Shown here one piece after another: positions 5,637-12,333 of a DNA stretch of 12,333 nt (position 1 is its first letter; each line of letters starts with the position of its first letter). The notes below the pieces were generated by a model. It was not told the DNA's origin, did no database searches, and saw only the letters and a list, made by a program, of their open reading frames with translations. Location of the stretch: assembly GCA_023439605.1 (NCBI GenBank), contig JAEXNS010000072.1, forward strand, positions 1 to 12,333, given 5' to 3'. A program made the position numbers and the translations under genes. This DNA comes from Bacillota bacterium (GTDB lineage: Bacteria > Bacillota > Clostridia > Oscillospirales > Ruminococcaceae).

Positions 5637-6548
5637 TTACCAAGGCACTACAGTACCAATTATTTCATTTATATCTTTTATGTTGTTTTTATTTAAAAAA
5701 TCATCCATTTCATCAATTATATTGATAGGTGCAAAAGGATTTGTAATTATTGCTGTACCTACTTGTATTGCACTAGCACCTGCCATCATCATTTCAATTG
5801 CATCTTCTCCTGAATAAACACCACCCATACCTATTACAGGTATACTTACAGCATTTGCAACTTGCCAAACCATTCTCAATGCAACAGGAAAAACTGCTTG
5901 GCCAGATAAACCACCAACATTATTTTTTAATACTGGTCTTCTAGTTTTTAAATCTATTCTCATACCTAAAAGAGTGTTTATTAAAGAAACTGCATCTGCA
6001 CCAGCTGCCTCAACAGATTTTGCTATAGATGCTATATCAGTAACATTTGGAGATAATTTTACAATAAGTGGTTTTTTAGTTGCTTCTCTTACTTTTGCTG
6101 TAATGTTTGCAGCTGAGTCGCATGAAACACCAAAAGCCACTCCACCCTCTTTTACATTTGGACAGGATATATTTAGCTCAATCATATGAACATCAGTTTT
6201 ATCTAATTTTTGGGCTATTTCAACACACTCATCGACAGTAGAACCTGCAATATTCGCTATTATAACTGTATCTTTTTTTAGTAAATTTGGCAACTCTATT
6301 TTAATAAAAAAATCTATTCCTGGATTTTGTAATCCAACAGAATTTAAAATTCCCTTTGACGTTTCCGCTATTCGTGGAGATAAATTACCATTTCTTAATT
6401 TTAATGTAGTTCCTTTTGTAGAAATTCCACCTAATTTAGAGAGAGGATAAAAGTGTTCATACTCTCTACCATATCCAAAAACACCTGATGCAGGTATAAT
6501 TGGATTTTTAAACTCCACTCCTGCAATCTTAACAGATAAATTTGACAT
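5637..6548 (-). CDS. pyrD: Dihydroorotate dehydrogenase B, catalytic subunit
   Basis: This 303-residue FMN-binding barrel oxidises dihydroorotate to orotate in the cytosol. As a class 1B enzyme it passes electrons to NAD+ through PyrK, encoded directly upstream. Visible are TKGTT (44-48), NSVGLQNPG (69-77), ELNISCPNVK with catalytic-base Cys129 (Cys rather than Ser marks class 1), VKLSPNV (163-169), INTLLGMRID, NNVGGLSG (209-216) and the phosphate-binding VIGMGGVYSGEDA (238-250). The ATG at 6548 is chosen over a TTG at 6554 because GGAGG (6559-6563) is 10 nt from the ATG but only 4 nt from the TTG. The ATG also overlaps the pyrK stop by one base (TAATG), a usual translational coupling arrangement. 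Confidence 0.96.
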   Translation of the reverse strand: MSNLSVKIAGVEFKNPIIPASGVFGYGREYEHFYPLSKLGGISTKGTTLKLRNGNLSPRIAETSKGILNSVGLQNPGIDFFIKIELPNLLKKDTVIIANIAGSTVDECVEIAQKLDKTDVHMIELNISCPNVKEGGVAFGVSCDSAANITAKVREATKKPLIVKLSPNVTDIASIAKSVEAAGADAVSLINTLLGMRIDLKTRRPVLKNNVGGLSGQAVFPVALRMVWQVANAVSIPVIGMGGVYSGEDAIEMMMAGASAIQVGTAIITNPFAPINIIDEMDDFLNKNNIKDINEIIGTVVPW

Positions 6549-7336
6549 TACCAAACTACCTCCTTAGCATTATATACAGGGCCATATTGACATACATGAG
6601 TAAATTTTTCTTTTCCATTTATATTGCTCTTGCATGCACAAACTAAACATGCACCAACTCCACATCCCATTCTTTCTTCTAAAGACACTTGGCAATGTAT
6701 ATCATTTTCTTCTGCAATTAAAGCAATAGATTTTAACATAGGTGTAGGTCCACAAGCAAATATTGCATCTGGTTTTTGAATTTCTATTTCTTCTTTAAGT
6801 GGTGATGTTACAAAACCATGAAATCCTGATGAACCATCATCTGTACATAGTATAAATTTAGCACCTGTTTTAATATAATCTTCTTCTAAAATAGCTGTTT
6901 TTGCATTTCTAAATCCAATAATCACCACAGCTTTTGAGCCGAATTTTTTTGCCAAAGGAAGTAGTGGTGGTGTTCCAATTCCTCCACCAACTATTATAAT
7001 TCTATTTATATCTTTATTTATAAGTTCTTTTGTTTTTAAATCAAATCCTTTACCCAAAGGGGCAACTATATCCATAGTTTGTCCTTCATTTATTTCAGCT
7101 AACTTTTCTGTTCCATCGCCTCTTACCTGAAAAACAATTCTTAAAGTACCTTTTTCTTTGTCTATTTCACAAATAGAAATTGGTCTTCTTAAAGAATATC
7201 CGTCTGGTAATATATGTACAAACTGTCCTGTTTTAGATATTTTAGCTATTTCCGGACATAAGATTACAAAATCATAAATTTGCTCTGCAATAGCAGTTTT
7301 TTTCAATACAAGATATTTACCTTGTGTATACTTCAT
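6548..7336 (-). CDS. pyrK: Dihydroorotate dehydrogenase B, electron transfer subunit
   Basis: This 262-residue FAD and [2Fe-2S] protein carries electrons from the PyrD FMN to NAD+. In order: an FAD-binding barrel with RRPISI (50-55) and VRGDGTEKL (71-79); a nucleotide-binding fold with IVGGGIGTPPLLPLA (115-129) and CGPTPML (195-201); and a C-terminal cluster loop with C225, C230, C233 and C249 (C-x4-C-x2-C-x15-C), the standard PyrK ligand set. The ATG at 7336 is preferred because AAAGG at 7345-7349 sits 8 nt upstream; the upstream in-frame GTG at 7345 overlaps that site. Its stop shares a base with the pyrD start. A GC-rich hairpin lies between it and carB. Confidence 0.95.
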   Translation of the reverse strand: MKYTQGKYLVLKKTAIAEQIYDFVILCPEIAKISKTGQFVHILPDGYSLRRPISICEIDKEKGTLRIVFQVRGDGTEKLAEINEGQTMDIVAPLGKGFDLKTKELINKDINRIIIVGGGIGTPPLLPLAKKFGSKAVVIIGFRNAKTAILEEDYIKTGAKFILCTDDGSSGFHGFVTSPLKEEIEIQKPDAIFACGPTPMLKSIALIAEENDIHCQVSLEERMGCGVGACLVCACKSNINGKEKFTHVCQYGPVYNAKEVVW

Positions 7337-7365
7337 TATATTCACCTTTCACTTTTCAAAATATA

Positions 7366-7398
7366 TTTATTAGCCGCCCAAATAGGGCGGCTAATAAA
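7366..7398 (-). terminator. Intercistronic hairpin between carB and pyrK (terminator-like or mRNA stabiliser)
   Basis: A 14-bp perfect stem (7366-7379 with 7385-7398) encloses a 5-nt loop; its core is TAGCCGCCC/GGGCGGCTA, the most GC-rich stem in the operon. It begins immediately after the carB stop. On the minus strand the downstream sequence is ATATATTTTG, a broken U-run, so termination may be partial. No promoter is seen between it and pyrK, so pyrK, pyrD and ruvX presumably depend on read-through. Confidence 0.6.
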
Positions 7399-7399
7399 C

Positions 7400-10300
7400 T
7401 TAAATTTTTGTTATATCTACTAACTCTACATCATCCATAGTTCTTTTGCTCATAAGTACATTTGCAAGTGCTTTTGCAGTGTCTATAGCAGTTAAAGAAC
7501 ATATTGATCTTTCAACAGATTTTCTTCTCATTTTTACACTATCCCTTGCTGGAAGTCTTCCTTTTTCAGAAGTAGAAATAACGTAATTAACTTTTCCACT
7601 TTCAAGCAATGACATTATATCATTTCCACTTTCAGAAATTTTACTTACCAAGTTTGTTGCTATCATATTTCTGTTTAACACACTAGCAGTTCCACTTGTT
7701 CCATAAAGTTCAAATCCCATTTGAGAAAATTTATCTGCTATTGCTATAACTTCTTGTTTATCCGTATCTCTAACTGATATAAGTACTCCACCTTCACGTT
7801 TTAAATCAAAACCAGCAGCTACAAGACCTTTTAGCAATGCATCTTCAAAAGTTTTTGCAATTCCCAAACATTCACCTGTTGACTTCATTTCTGGACCTAA
7901 CATCGTATCAACATCATGTAGTTTTTCAAAGCTAAATACTGGTACCTTTACAGCTACATAATCAGACTCTTTATACAATCCACTTTCAAATCCCATTTCT
8001 TTTAAAGTAGAACCCAACATTATTTTTGTAGCTATGTCCACCATAGGTATTCCTGTTACCTTACTTATATATGGAACTGTTCTTGATGAACGTGGATTTA
8101 CTTCTATTACATAAACTTCGTTATTATAAACAACATATTGAATATTTACTAAACCAATTACCTTTAATTCGAGTGCCAATCTTCTAGTATATTCTATAAT
8201 TGTTTCTTTTATTTTTTTAGATAAAGTTTGTGCAGGATATACAGAAATAGAGTCACCAGAGTGAACTCCAGCTCTTTCAATATGCTCCATTATACCAGGA
8301 ATAACAAAATCTGTACCATCGCAGATTGCATCTACTTCAACTTCTGTACCCATCATATATTTGTCAATCAATACTGGATTTTCAAGCATGGTTCTCATGA
8401 TTATTTCCATATATTCTTCTACATCTTTTGAAGAATGTGCGATAATCATATTTTGTCCACCTAACACATAGGAAGGTCTTAACAAAACAGGATAACCAAG
8501 TTTTTCAGCAACATTTACAGCTTCCTCGGCATTCATTACTGTAAATCCTTCTGGACGAGGAATTTTACATCTTTCAAGTAGCTCATCAAAACGTTCTCTA
8601 TCCTCAGCAGCATCTATACTATCGGCAGAAGTTCCCAATATATTTATACCCATATCTGATAAATGTTTCGTTAATTTTATTGCAGTTTGCCCACCAAACT
8701 GAACAACTACTCCAAATGGTTGTTCAGTTTCAATTATAGCCTCAACATCTTCTTTTGTAAGTGGGTCAAAGTATAGTCTATCTCCGGTATCAAAGTCTGT
8801 AGATACAGTTTCTGGGTTGTTATTGCAGATTATTGCTTCAAAACCAGCTTCCTTCAAAGCCCATACACAATGAACAGAACAATAATCGAATTCTATACCT
8901 TGGCCTATTCTTATAGGACCAGAACCAAAAACTATTACCTTTTTCTTGCCTGTATTTTCTCTTTCTATAAACTGCTTTGCTTCATTTTCTTCATCAAATG
9001 TAGAGTAAAAATAAGGAGTTTCAGCTTTAAACTCTCCTGCACAAGTATCAACCATTTTAAAAACAGCTCTACGACGAGCAGGGCATTTTTTCCCTGATAG
9101 TCTCTCTATAGTTGCATCTAAATAACCATAATTTTTAGCTATCATATATTTTTCTTCTGTAAGGTCACCAGTTGCCAATTCTTTTTCAAGTTCAACCAAG
9201 TTAAGTAACTTATACAAAAACCAATTATCAATCATTGTTATTTCATGAACTTCATCTACAGAAATTCCTCTTTTTAATACCTCATAAACTTGGAAAGCTC
9301 TTTCGTCATCAACAACTTTAAGTTTTTCAAGCAATTCTTCAGTTGTCAAGTCCTCAAGTTTTTTCAAGTTCAATGTATCTATACCTAATTCTATTGATCT
9401 AACAGCCTTCATCATTGCCTGTTCAAAACTGGTTCCTATTGACATTACTTCCCCAGTAGCCTTCATTTGAGTACCTAGAAGTCTTTTTGCATAAACAAAT
9501 TTATCAAAAGCCCATTTAGGGAATTTTATAACAACATAGTCAAGTGCTGGCTCAAAACAAGCATAAGTTTTTCCAGTAACTTGATTTAAAATTTCATCTA
9601 GTGAATATCCTATTGCTATTTTTGTAGCAACTTTTGCTATTGGATAACCAGTTGCTTTTGAAGCTAAAGCAGATGATCTAGATACCCTTGGGTTTACTTC
9701 AATAACAGCATACTCAAAACTAGTTGGATGAAGTGCAAACTGACAGTTACAGCCACCTTCTACTTTTAACTCAGATATGATATTTATAGCTGCTGTTCTA
9801 AGCATCTGATATTCTCTATCTGTTAAAGTTACTGCTGGTGCAATAACTATACTATCACCTGTATGGATACCAACTGGATCAAAGTTTTCCATAGAACATA
9901 CTGTTATAACGTTTGACTTACTATCACGTATAACTTCAAACTCTATTTCTTTCCATCCGCTTATACATTTTTCAATTAAAACTTGGGTAATTGGCGATAA
10001 TCTAAGTCCATTTTTTGTTACATCTCTTAATTCTTCTTCGTTATGAACTATTCCTCCACCTGTACCACCAAGTGTAAAAGCAGGTCTAACTATTACTGGA
10101 TAATCAATGATTTCTGCAAAGTCAACTGCATCTTGAATATTTTCAACAACTTTTGAAGGAATACAAGGTTCACCTATCTTTTCCATAGTATCCTTAAAAG
10201 CTTGTCTATCTTCAGCTTTATGAATAGTTTCAGGATTTGCTCCTAATAGTTTTACATCATGTTTATCCAAAAAGCCTTCTTTTGCCAACTGCATAGATAA

Positions 10301-10591
10301 TGTCAATCCTGTTTGTCCGCCTAAAGTTGAAAGAACACTATCCGGCTTTTCTATTTCAATAACTCTTTTTACAACATCTAAAGTTAAAGGCTCTATATAT
10401 ATTTTATCTGCCATTGCTTTGTCTGTCATAATAGTAGCTGGGTTTGAATTAATAAGAACTACTTCTAGACCTTCTTGCTTTAATGCACGACATGCCTGAG
10501 TTCCAGCATAATCAAATTCTGCTGCCTGTCCAATTACTATAGGTCCAGATCCAATTACAAGTACTTTTTTTATATCTGTTCTTAAAGGCAT
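7400..10591 (-). CDS. carB: Carbamoyl-phosphate synthase large subunit
   Basis: This 1063-residue protein uses two ATP, bicarbonate and the ammonia delivered by CarA to make carbamoyl phosphate for pyrimidines and arginine. Two homologous synthetase halves are seen: the first opens with KKVLVIGSGPIVIGQAAEFD, the second near residue 550 with VIVFGSGPIRIGQGIEFD; each carries an ATP-grasp core with conserved EVNPR(V/S)SR signatures. A linker/oligomerisation region lies about 400-550. The C-terminal domain from about 930 (GVLISVRDTDKQEV, YGTSGTA, NYVISTSEKGR) is the MGS-like allosteric domain that binds effectors such as UMP in relatives. Length is normal. The ATG at 10591 (MPLRTDIKK) is used: it follows a GGGGGG tract (10600-10605) by 8 nt and lies 1 nt after the carA stop. 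The longer frame from 10627 would overlap carA by 35 nt. Confidence 0.97.
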   Translation of the reverse strand: MPLRTDIKKVLVIGSGPIVIGQAAEFDYAGTQACRALKQEGLEVVLINSNPATIMTDKAMADKIYIEPLTLDVVKRVIEIEKPDSVLSTLGGQTGLTLSMQLAKEGFLDKHDVKLLGANPETIHKAEDRQAFKDTMEKIGEPCIPSKVVENIQDAVDFAEIIDYPVIVRPAFTLGGTGGGIVHNEEELRDVTKNGLRLSPITQVLIEKCISGWKEIEFEVIRDSKSNVITVCSMENFDPVGIHTGDSIVIAPAVTLTDREYQMLRTAAINIISELKVEGGCNCQFALHPTSFEYAVIEVNPRVSRSSALASKATGYPIAKVATKIAIGYSLDEILNQVTGKTYACFEPALDYVVIKFPKWAFDKFVYAKRLLGTQMKATGEVMSIGTSFEQAMMKAVRSIELGIDTLNLKKLEDLTTEELLEKLKVVDDERAFQVYEVLKRGISVDEVHEITMIDNWFLYKLLNLVELEKELATGDLTEEKYMIAKNYGYLDATIERLSGKKCPARRRAVFKMVDTCAGEFKAETPYFYSTFDEENEAKQFIERENTGKKKVIVFGSGPIRIGQGIEFDYCSVHCVWALKEAGFEAIICNNNPETVSTDFDTGDRLYFDPLTKEDVEAIIETEQPFGVVVQFGGQTAIKLTKHLSDMGINILGTSADSIDAAEDRERFDELLERCKIPRPEGFTVMNAEEAVNVAEKLGYPVLLRPSYVLGGQNMIIAHSSKDVEEYMEIIMRTMLENPVLIDKYMMGTEVEVDAICDGTDFVIPGIMEHIERAGVHSGDSISVYPAQTLSKKIKETIIEYTRRLALELKVIGLVNIQYVVYNNEVYVIEVNPRSSRTVPYISKVTGIPMVDIATKIMLGSTLKEMGFESGLYKESDYVAVKVPVFSFEKLHDVDTMLGPEMKSTGECLGIAKTFEDALLKGLVAAGFDLKREGGVLISVRDTDKQEVIAIADKFSQMGFELYGTSGTASVLNRNMIATNLVSKISESGNDIMSLLESGKVNYVISTSEKGRLPARDSVKMRRKSVERSICSLTAIDTAKALANVLMSKRTMDDVELVDITKI

Positions 10592-10592
10592 A

Positions 10593-11693
10593 TTATTTTC
10601 CCCCCATTTTTTTAATAAATTCGTCAAATAAATAGGTTGTATCTAGTGGGCCTCCAGGTGCTTCTGGGTGGAATTGTACTGTGAAAGCGTTACAAGCCTT
10701 ATATCTAACTCCTTCACATGTTTTATCGTTTGCATTTACGTGTGATACTTCTCCCCATGCTTCATCAACAGTTTCAGAAACTACTGCATAACCATGATTT
10801 TGACTTGTAACAAAAGTTCTGTCCAAAAGCAAATCTACAACAGGTTGATTTTCACCACGATGACCATACTTTAGTTTTTCGGTTTTTGCACCATATGCAA
10901 GTGCTAAAACTTGATGCCCCATACATATACCAAACATAGGAATTTGTAATTTTGAAATATCATATAAATTTTTTATAACCTCTACATTTTCAGATGGATC
11001 TCCAGGTCCGTTTGTAAGCATAATTCCATCTGGATTTAAGGCTTTTACCTCTTCCGCTGTAATGTTTGCAGGCACAACAATGACGTTACAACCTAGCTCT
11101 AACAACTTATTACGTATTTTACGCTTATATCCAAGATCTATTAGCACTACTTTATATTTTGCATTATCTGCAAAGAACTCAACATTTTGCTTTGTAGTAA
11201 CATTTTTTACTGCATCTTTTATATTAAATGCATTTATTTTTTCTAATAGTTCTTCTTTTTTTGCGTATACATCTTCTGTTGTTATTACACCATTCATAAC
11301 GCCAGCTTCTCTAATTATTCTTGTTAATGCTCTTGTATCTATAGAATGAATACCAACAATATTTTGCTTAACCAAAAAATCATTTACATTTCCTTGAGAA
11401 CGAAAATTTGATGGTTGATTGCACCATTCCCTAACAATATAGCCACTTAAATATGCTTTATTTGATTCAAAATCTTCTTCATTTACACCATAATTCCCTA
11501 CCAAAGGAAAAGTTTGAGTTACAATTTGTCCATAGTAACTAGGGTCTGTTAAAGTTTCTTGATAACCTGTCATAGCCGTTGTAAATACAACCTCACCTAC
11601 AACAGTTCCCTTTACACCAAAAGAACACCCTGTAAAGATTTTGCCATTTGCTAATAATAAATACGCTTTTTCACATTTATTAAACAAAGTCAT
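10593..11693 (-). CDS. carA: Carbamoyl-phosphate synthase small (glutaminase) subunit
   Basis: This 366-residue subunit hydrolyses glutamine and channels ammonia to CarB. The N-terminal CPSase small domain (about 1-170) contains GEVVFTTAMTGYQETLTDPSY, and the class I glutamine amidotransferase domain (about 180-366) contains MLTNGPGDPSE (225-235), the nucleophile elbow GICMGHQ with Cys257, SQNHGYAV, and the catalytic H342/E344 in QFHPEAPGGPLDT. Length is standard. AAGGG at 11703-11707 lies 9 nt upstream of the ATG at 11693. Its TAA stop is one base before the carB start, and pyrF ends 29 nt upstream, so the three genes are almost certainly cotranscribed. Confidence 0.97.
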   Translation of the reverse strand: MTLFNKCEKAYLLLANGKIFTGCSFGVKGTVVGEVVFTTAMTGYQETLTDPSYYGQIVTQTFPLVGNYGVNEEDFESNKAYLSGYIVREWCNQPSNFRSQGNVNDFLVKQNIVGIHSIDTRALTRIIREAGVMNGVITTEDVYAKKEELLEKINAFNIKDAVKNVTTKQNVEFFADNAKYKVVLIDLGYKRKIRNKLLELGCNVIVVPANITAEEVKALNPDGIMLTNGPGDPSENVEVIKNLYDISKLQIPMFGICMGHQVLALAYGAKTEKLKYGHRGENQPVVDLLLDRTFVTSQNHGYAVVSETVDEAWGEVSHVNANDKTCEGVRYKACNAFTVQFHPEAPGGPLDTTYLFDEFIKKMGGK

Positions 11694-11722
11694 TATATCA
11701 TTCCCTTCAAATACAAATAATT

Positions 11723-12333
11723 TTATAATTTAATATATGAACATAAATCTTCTTTCATTCTTAAGGCTTCTCTTCTTGCAGCCTTTGCAAATTCTTTTTC
11801 ATTACATCCTTCTTGTTTATAAGCACACATAATTGCCCTAGATGAGTTGACTATAGCACCTAAACCTTTATCATCAAAAGCTTTTGCTACTCCCTCAGCT
11901 CCACCACCTTGTGCACCATAACCTGGAACCAAGAACATTGTATGAGGTAATCTTTCACGCAATTCCTTTAACTGTTCAGGATATGTAGCACCTACTACTG
12001 CACCTACAGAAGAATACCCGTACTCACCAACTTGTGAGCTACCCCATTTTTCACACATATCACCCATGATTGCATAAACTGGAGTTCCATCTATAAGTCT
12101 ATCTTGTAACTCTCCGCTAGATTTGTTTGATGTTTTTACTAAAACAAAAATACCTTTATCACTTTGTTCACAAATGTTTAGTAGGGGTTCTATACCATCT
12201 GTACCCAAATATCCATTTACCGTTAAGGCATCAGCTCCAAAAGGTTCACATTCGTTTATTCCTACTGTAACCTTACCCAAATGTGCACTTGCATAAGCTT
12301 CCATAGTAGAACCTATATCATTTCTTTTTCCAT
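11723..12333 (-). CDS. pyrF: Orotidine 5'-phosphate decarboxylase, type 2 (5' end cut by window)
   Basis: The enzyme decarboxylates OMP to UMP, the last step of de novo UMP synthesis. The frame stays open to the window edge, so 202 C-terminal residues are visible and the N-terminus is missing. The first visible residues are GKRNDIGSTMEAYA, which carry the Lys and second Asp of the catalytic D-x-K-x-x-D array; the first Asp lies just outside. Further marks of the longer bacterial type 2 form are NGYLGTDGI, VLVKTSNKSS, VVGATYP, the phosphate-loop region FLVPGYGAQGGG, and NSSRAIM near the C-terminus. The internal ATG at 12304 is not the start, because conserved sequence continues upstream of it. 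It is the first visible gene of the leftward pyrimidine operon, whose promoter lies outside the window. Confidence 0.95.
   Translation of the reverse strand, partial: GKRNDIGSTMEAYASAHLGKVTVGINECEPFGADALTVNGYLGTDGIEPLLNICEQSDKGIFVLVKTSNKSSGELQDRLIDGTPVYAIMGDMCEKWGSSQVGEYGYSSVGAVVGATYPEQLKELRERLPHTMFLVPGYGAQGGGAEGVAKAFDDKGLGAIVNSSRAIMCAYKQEGCNEKEFAKAARREALRMKEDLCSYIKL

Noticed and set aside
12304..12306. ATG at 12304 as the pyrF start
   Set aside because: The frame continues to the window edge with the conserved catalytic GKRNDIGST sequence upstream of this Met.

Overview
The window looks like chromosomal DNA from a low-GC, Gram-positive Clostridia-type bacterium, probably a gut-associated relative of the Ruminococcus/Oscillospiraceae group. 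The grounds are very AT-rich DNA with A/T-ending codons, strong GGAGG-type ribosome binding sites, a Gram-positive style lipoprotein, and the two-subunit PyrK/PyrD (class 1B) dihydroorotate dehydrogenase typical of Firmicutes. The taxonomic placement is inference; no rRNA gene is present.

Left half (+ strand). A divergent diaminopimelate decarboxylase (87-1343) is followed by a single-gene cyclic-di-GMP protein (1584-3281). The latter has an unrecognised N-terminus, a degenerate GGDEF domain and an EAL domain with conserved catalytic signatures, but with a 23-residue tandem duplication around the LKxDK strand. The gaps on both sides of this gene hold copies, in opposite orientation, of a GC-rich hairpin repeat; the left copy sits inside a 131-bp element bounded by 16-bp perfect inverted repeats. 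The 468-bp gap at 3282-3749 also holds a good sigma-A-like promoter and a 126-bp imperfect palindrome that would form most of the leader of the next gene. That gene (3750-5102) encodes a PrsA/SurA-like lipoprotein whose parvulin-like region is split by an acidic Ser/Thr-rich segment of about 100 residues. A 28-bp perfect palindrome at 5093-5153, starting inside the last codons of the lipoprotein gene, separates it from the convergent genes to the right and is probably a bidirectional terminator.

Right half (- strand). Transcription runs leftward through pyrF (cut by the window edge), carA, carB, pyrK, pyrD and ruvX. Spacings are tight: 29 nt between pyrF and carA, 1 nt between carA and carB, a 1-nt stop/start overlap between pyrK and pyrD, and about 20 nt between pyrD and ruvX. 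The exception is a 64-nt carB-pyrK gap holding a strong GC-rich hairpin. CarA and CarB make carbamoyl phosphate, PyrD and PyrK oxidise dihydroorotate to orotate, and PyrF decarboxylates OMP to UMP, so this is a de novo pyrimidine operon with a housekeeping RuvX gene at its end. pyrB, pyrC and pyrE are not in the window.

The coding content is mostly ordinary housekeeping. The parts that merit a second look are the intergenic repeat family around the GGDEF/EAL gene, the duplication inside its EAL domain, the palindromic leader, and the interrupted parvulin-like lipoprotein. I found no convincing evidence of a wholly new multi-gene system.
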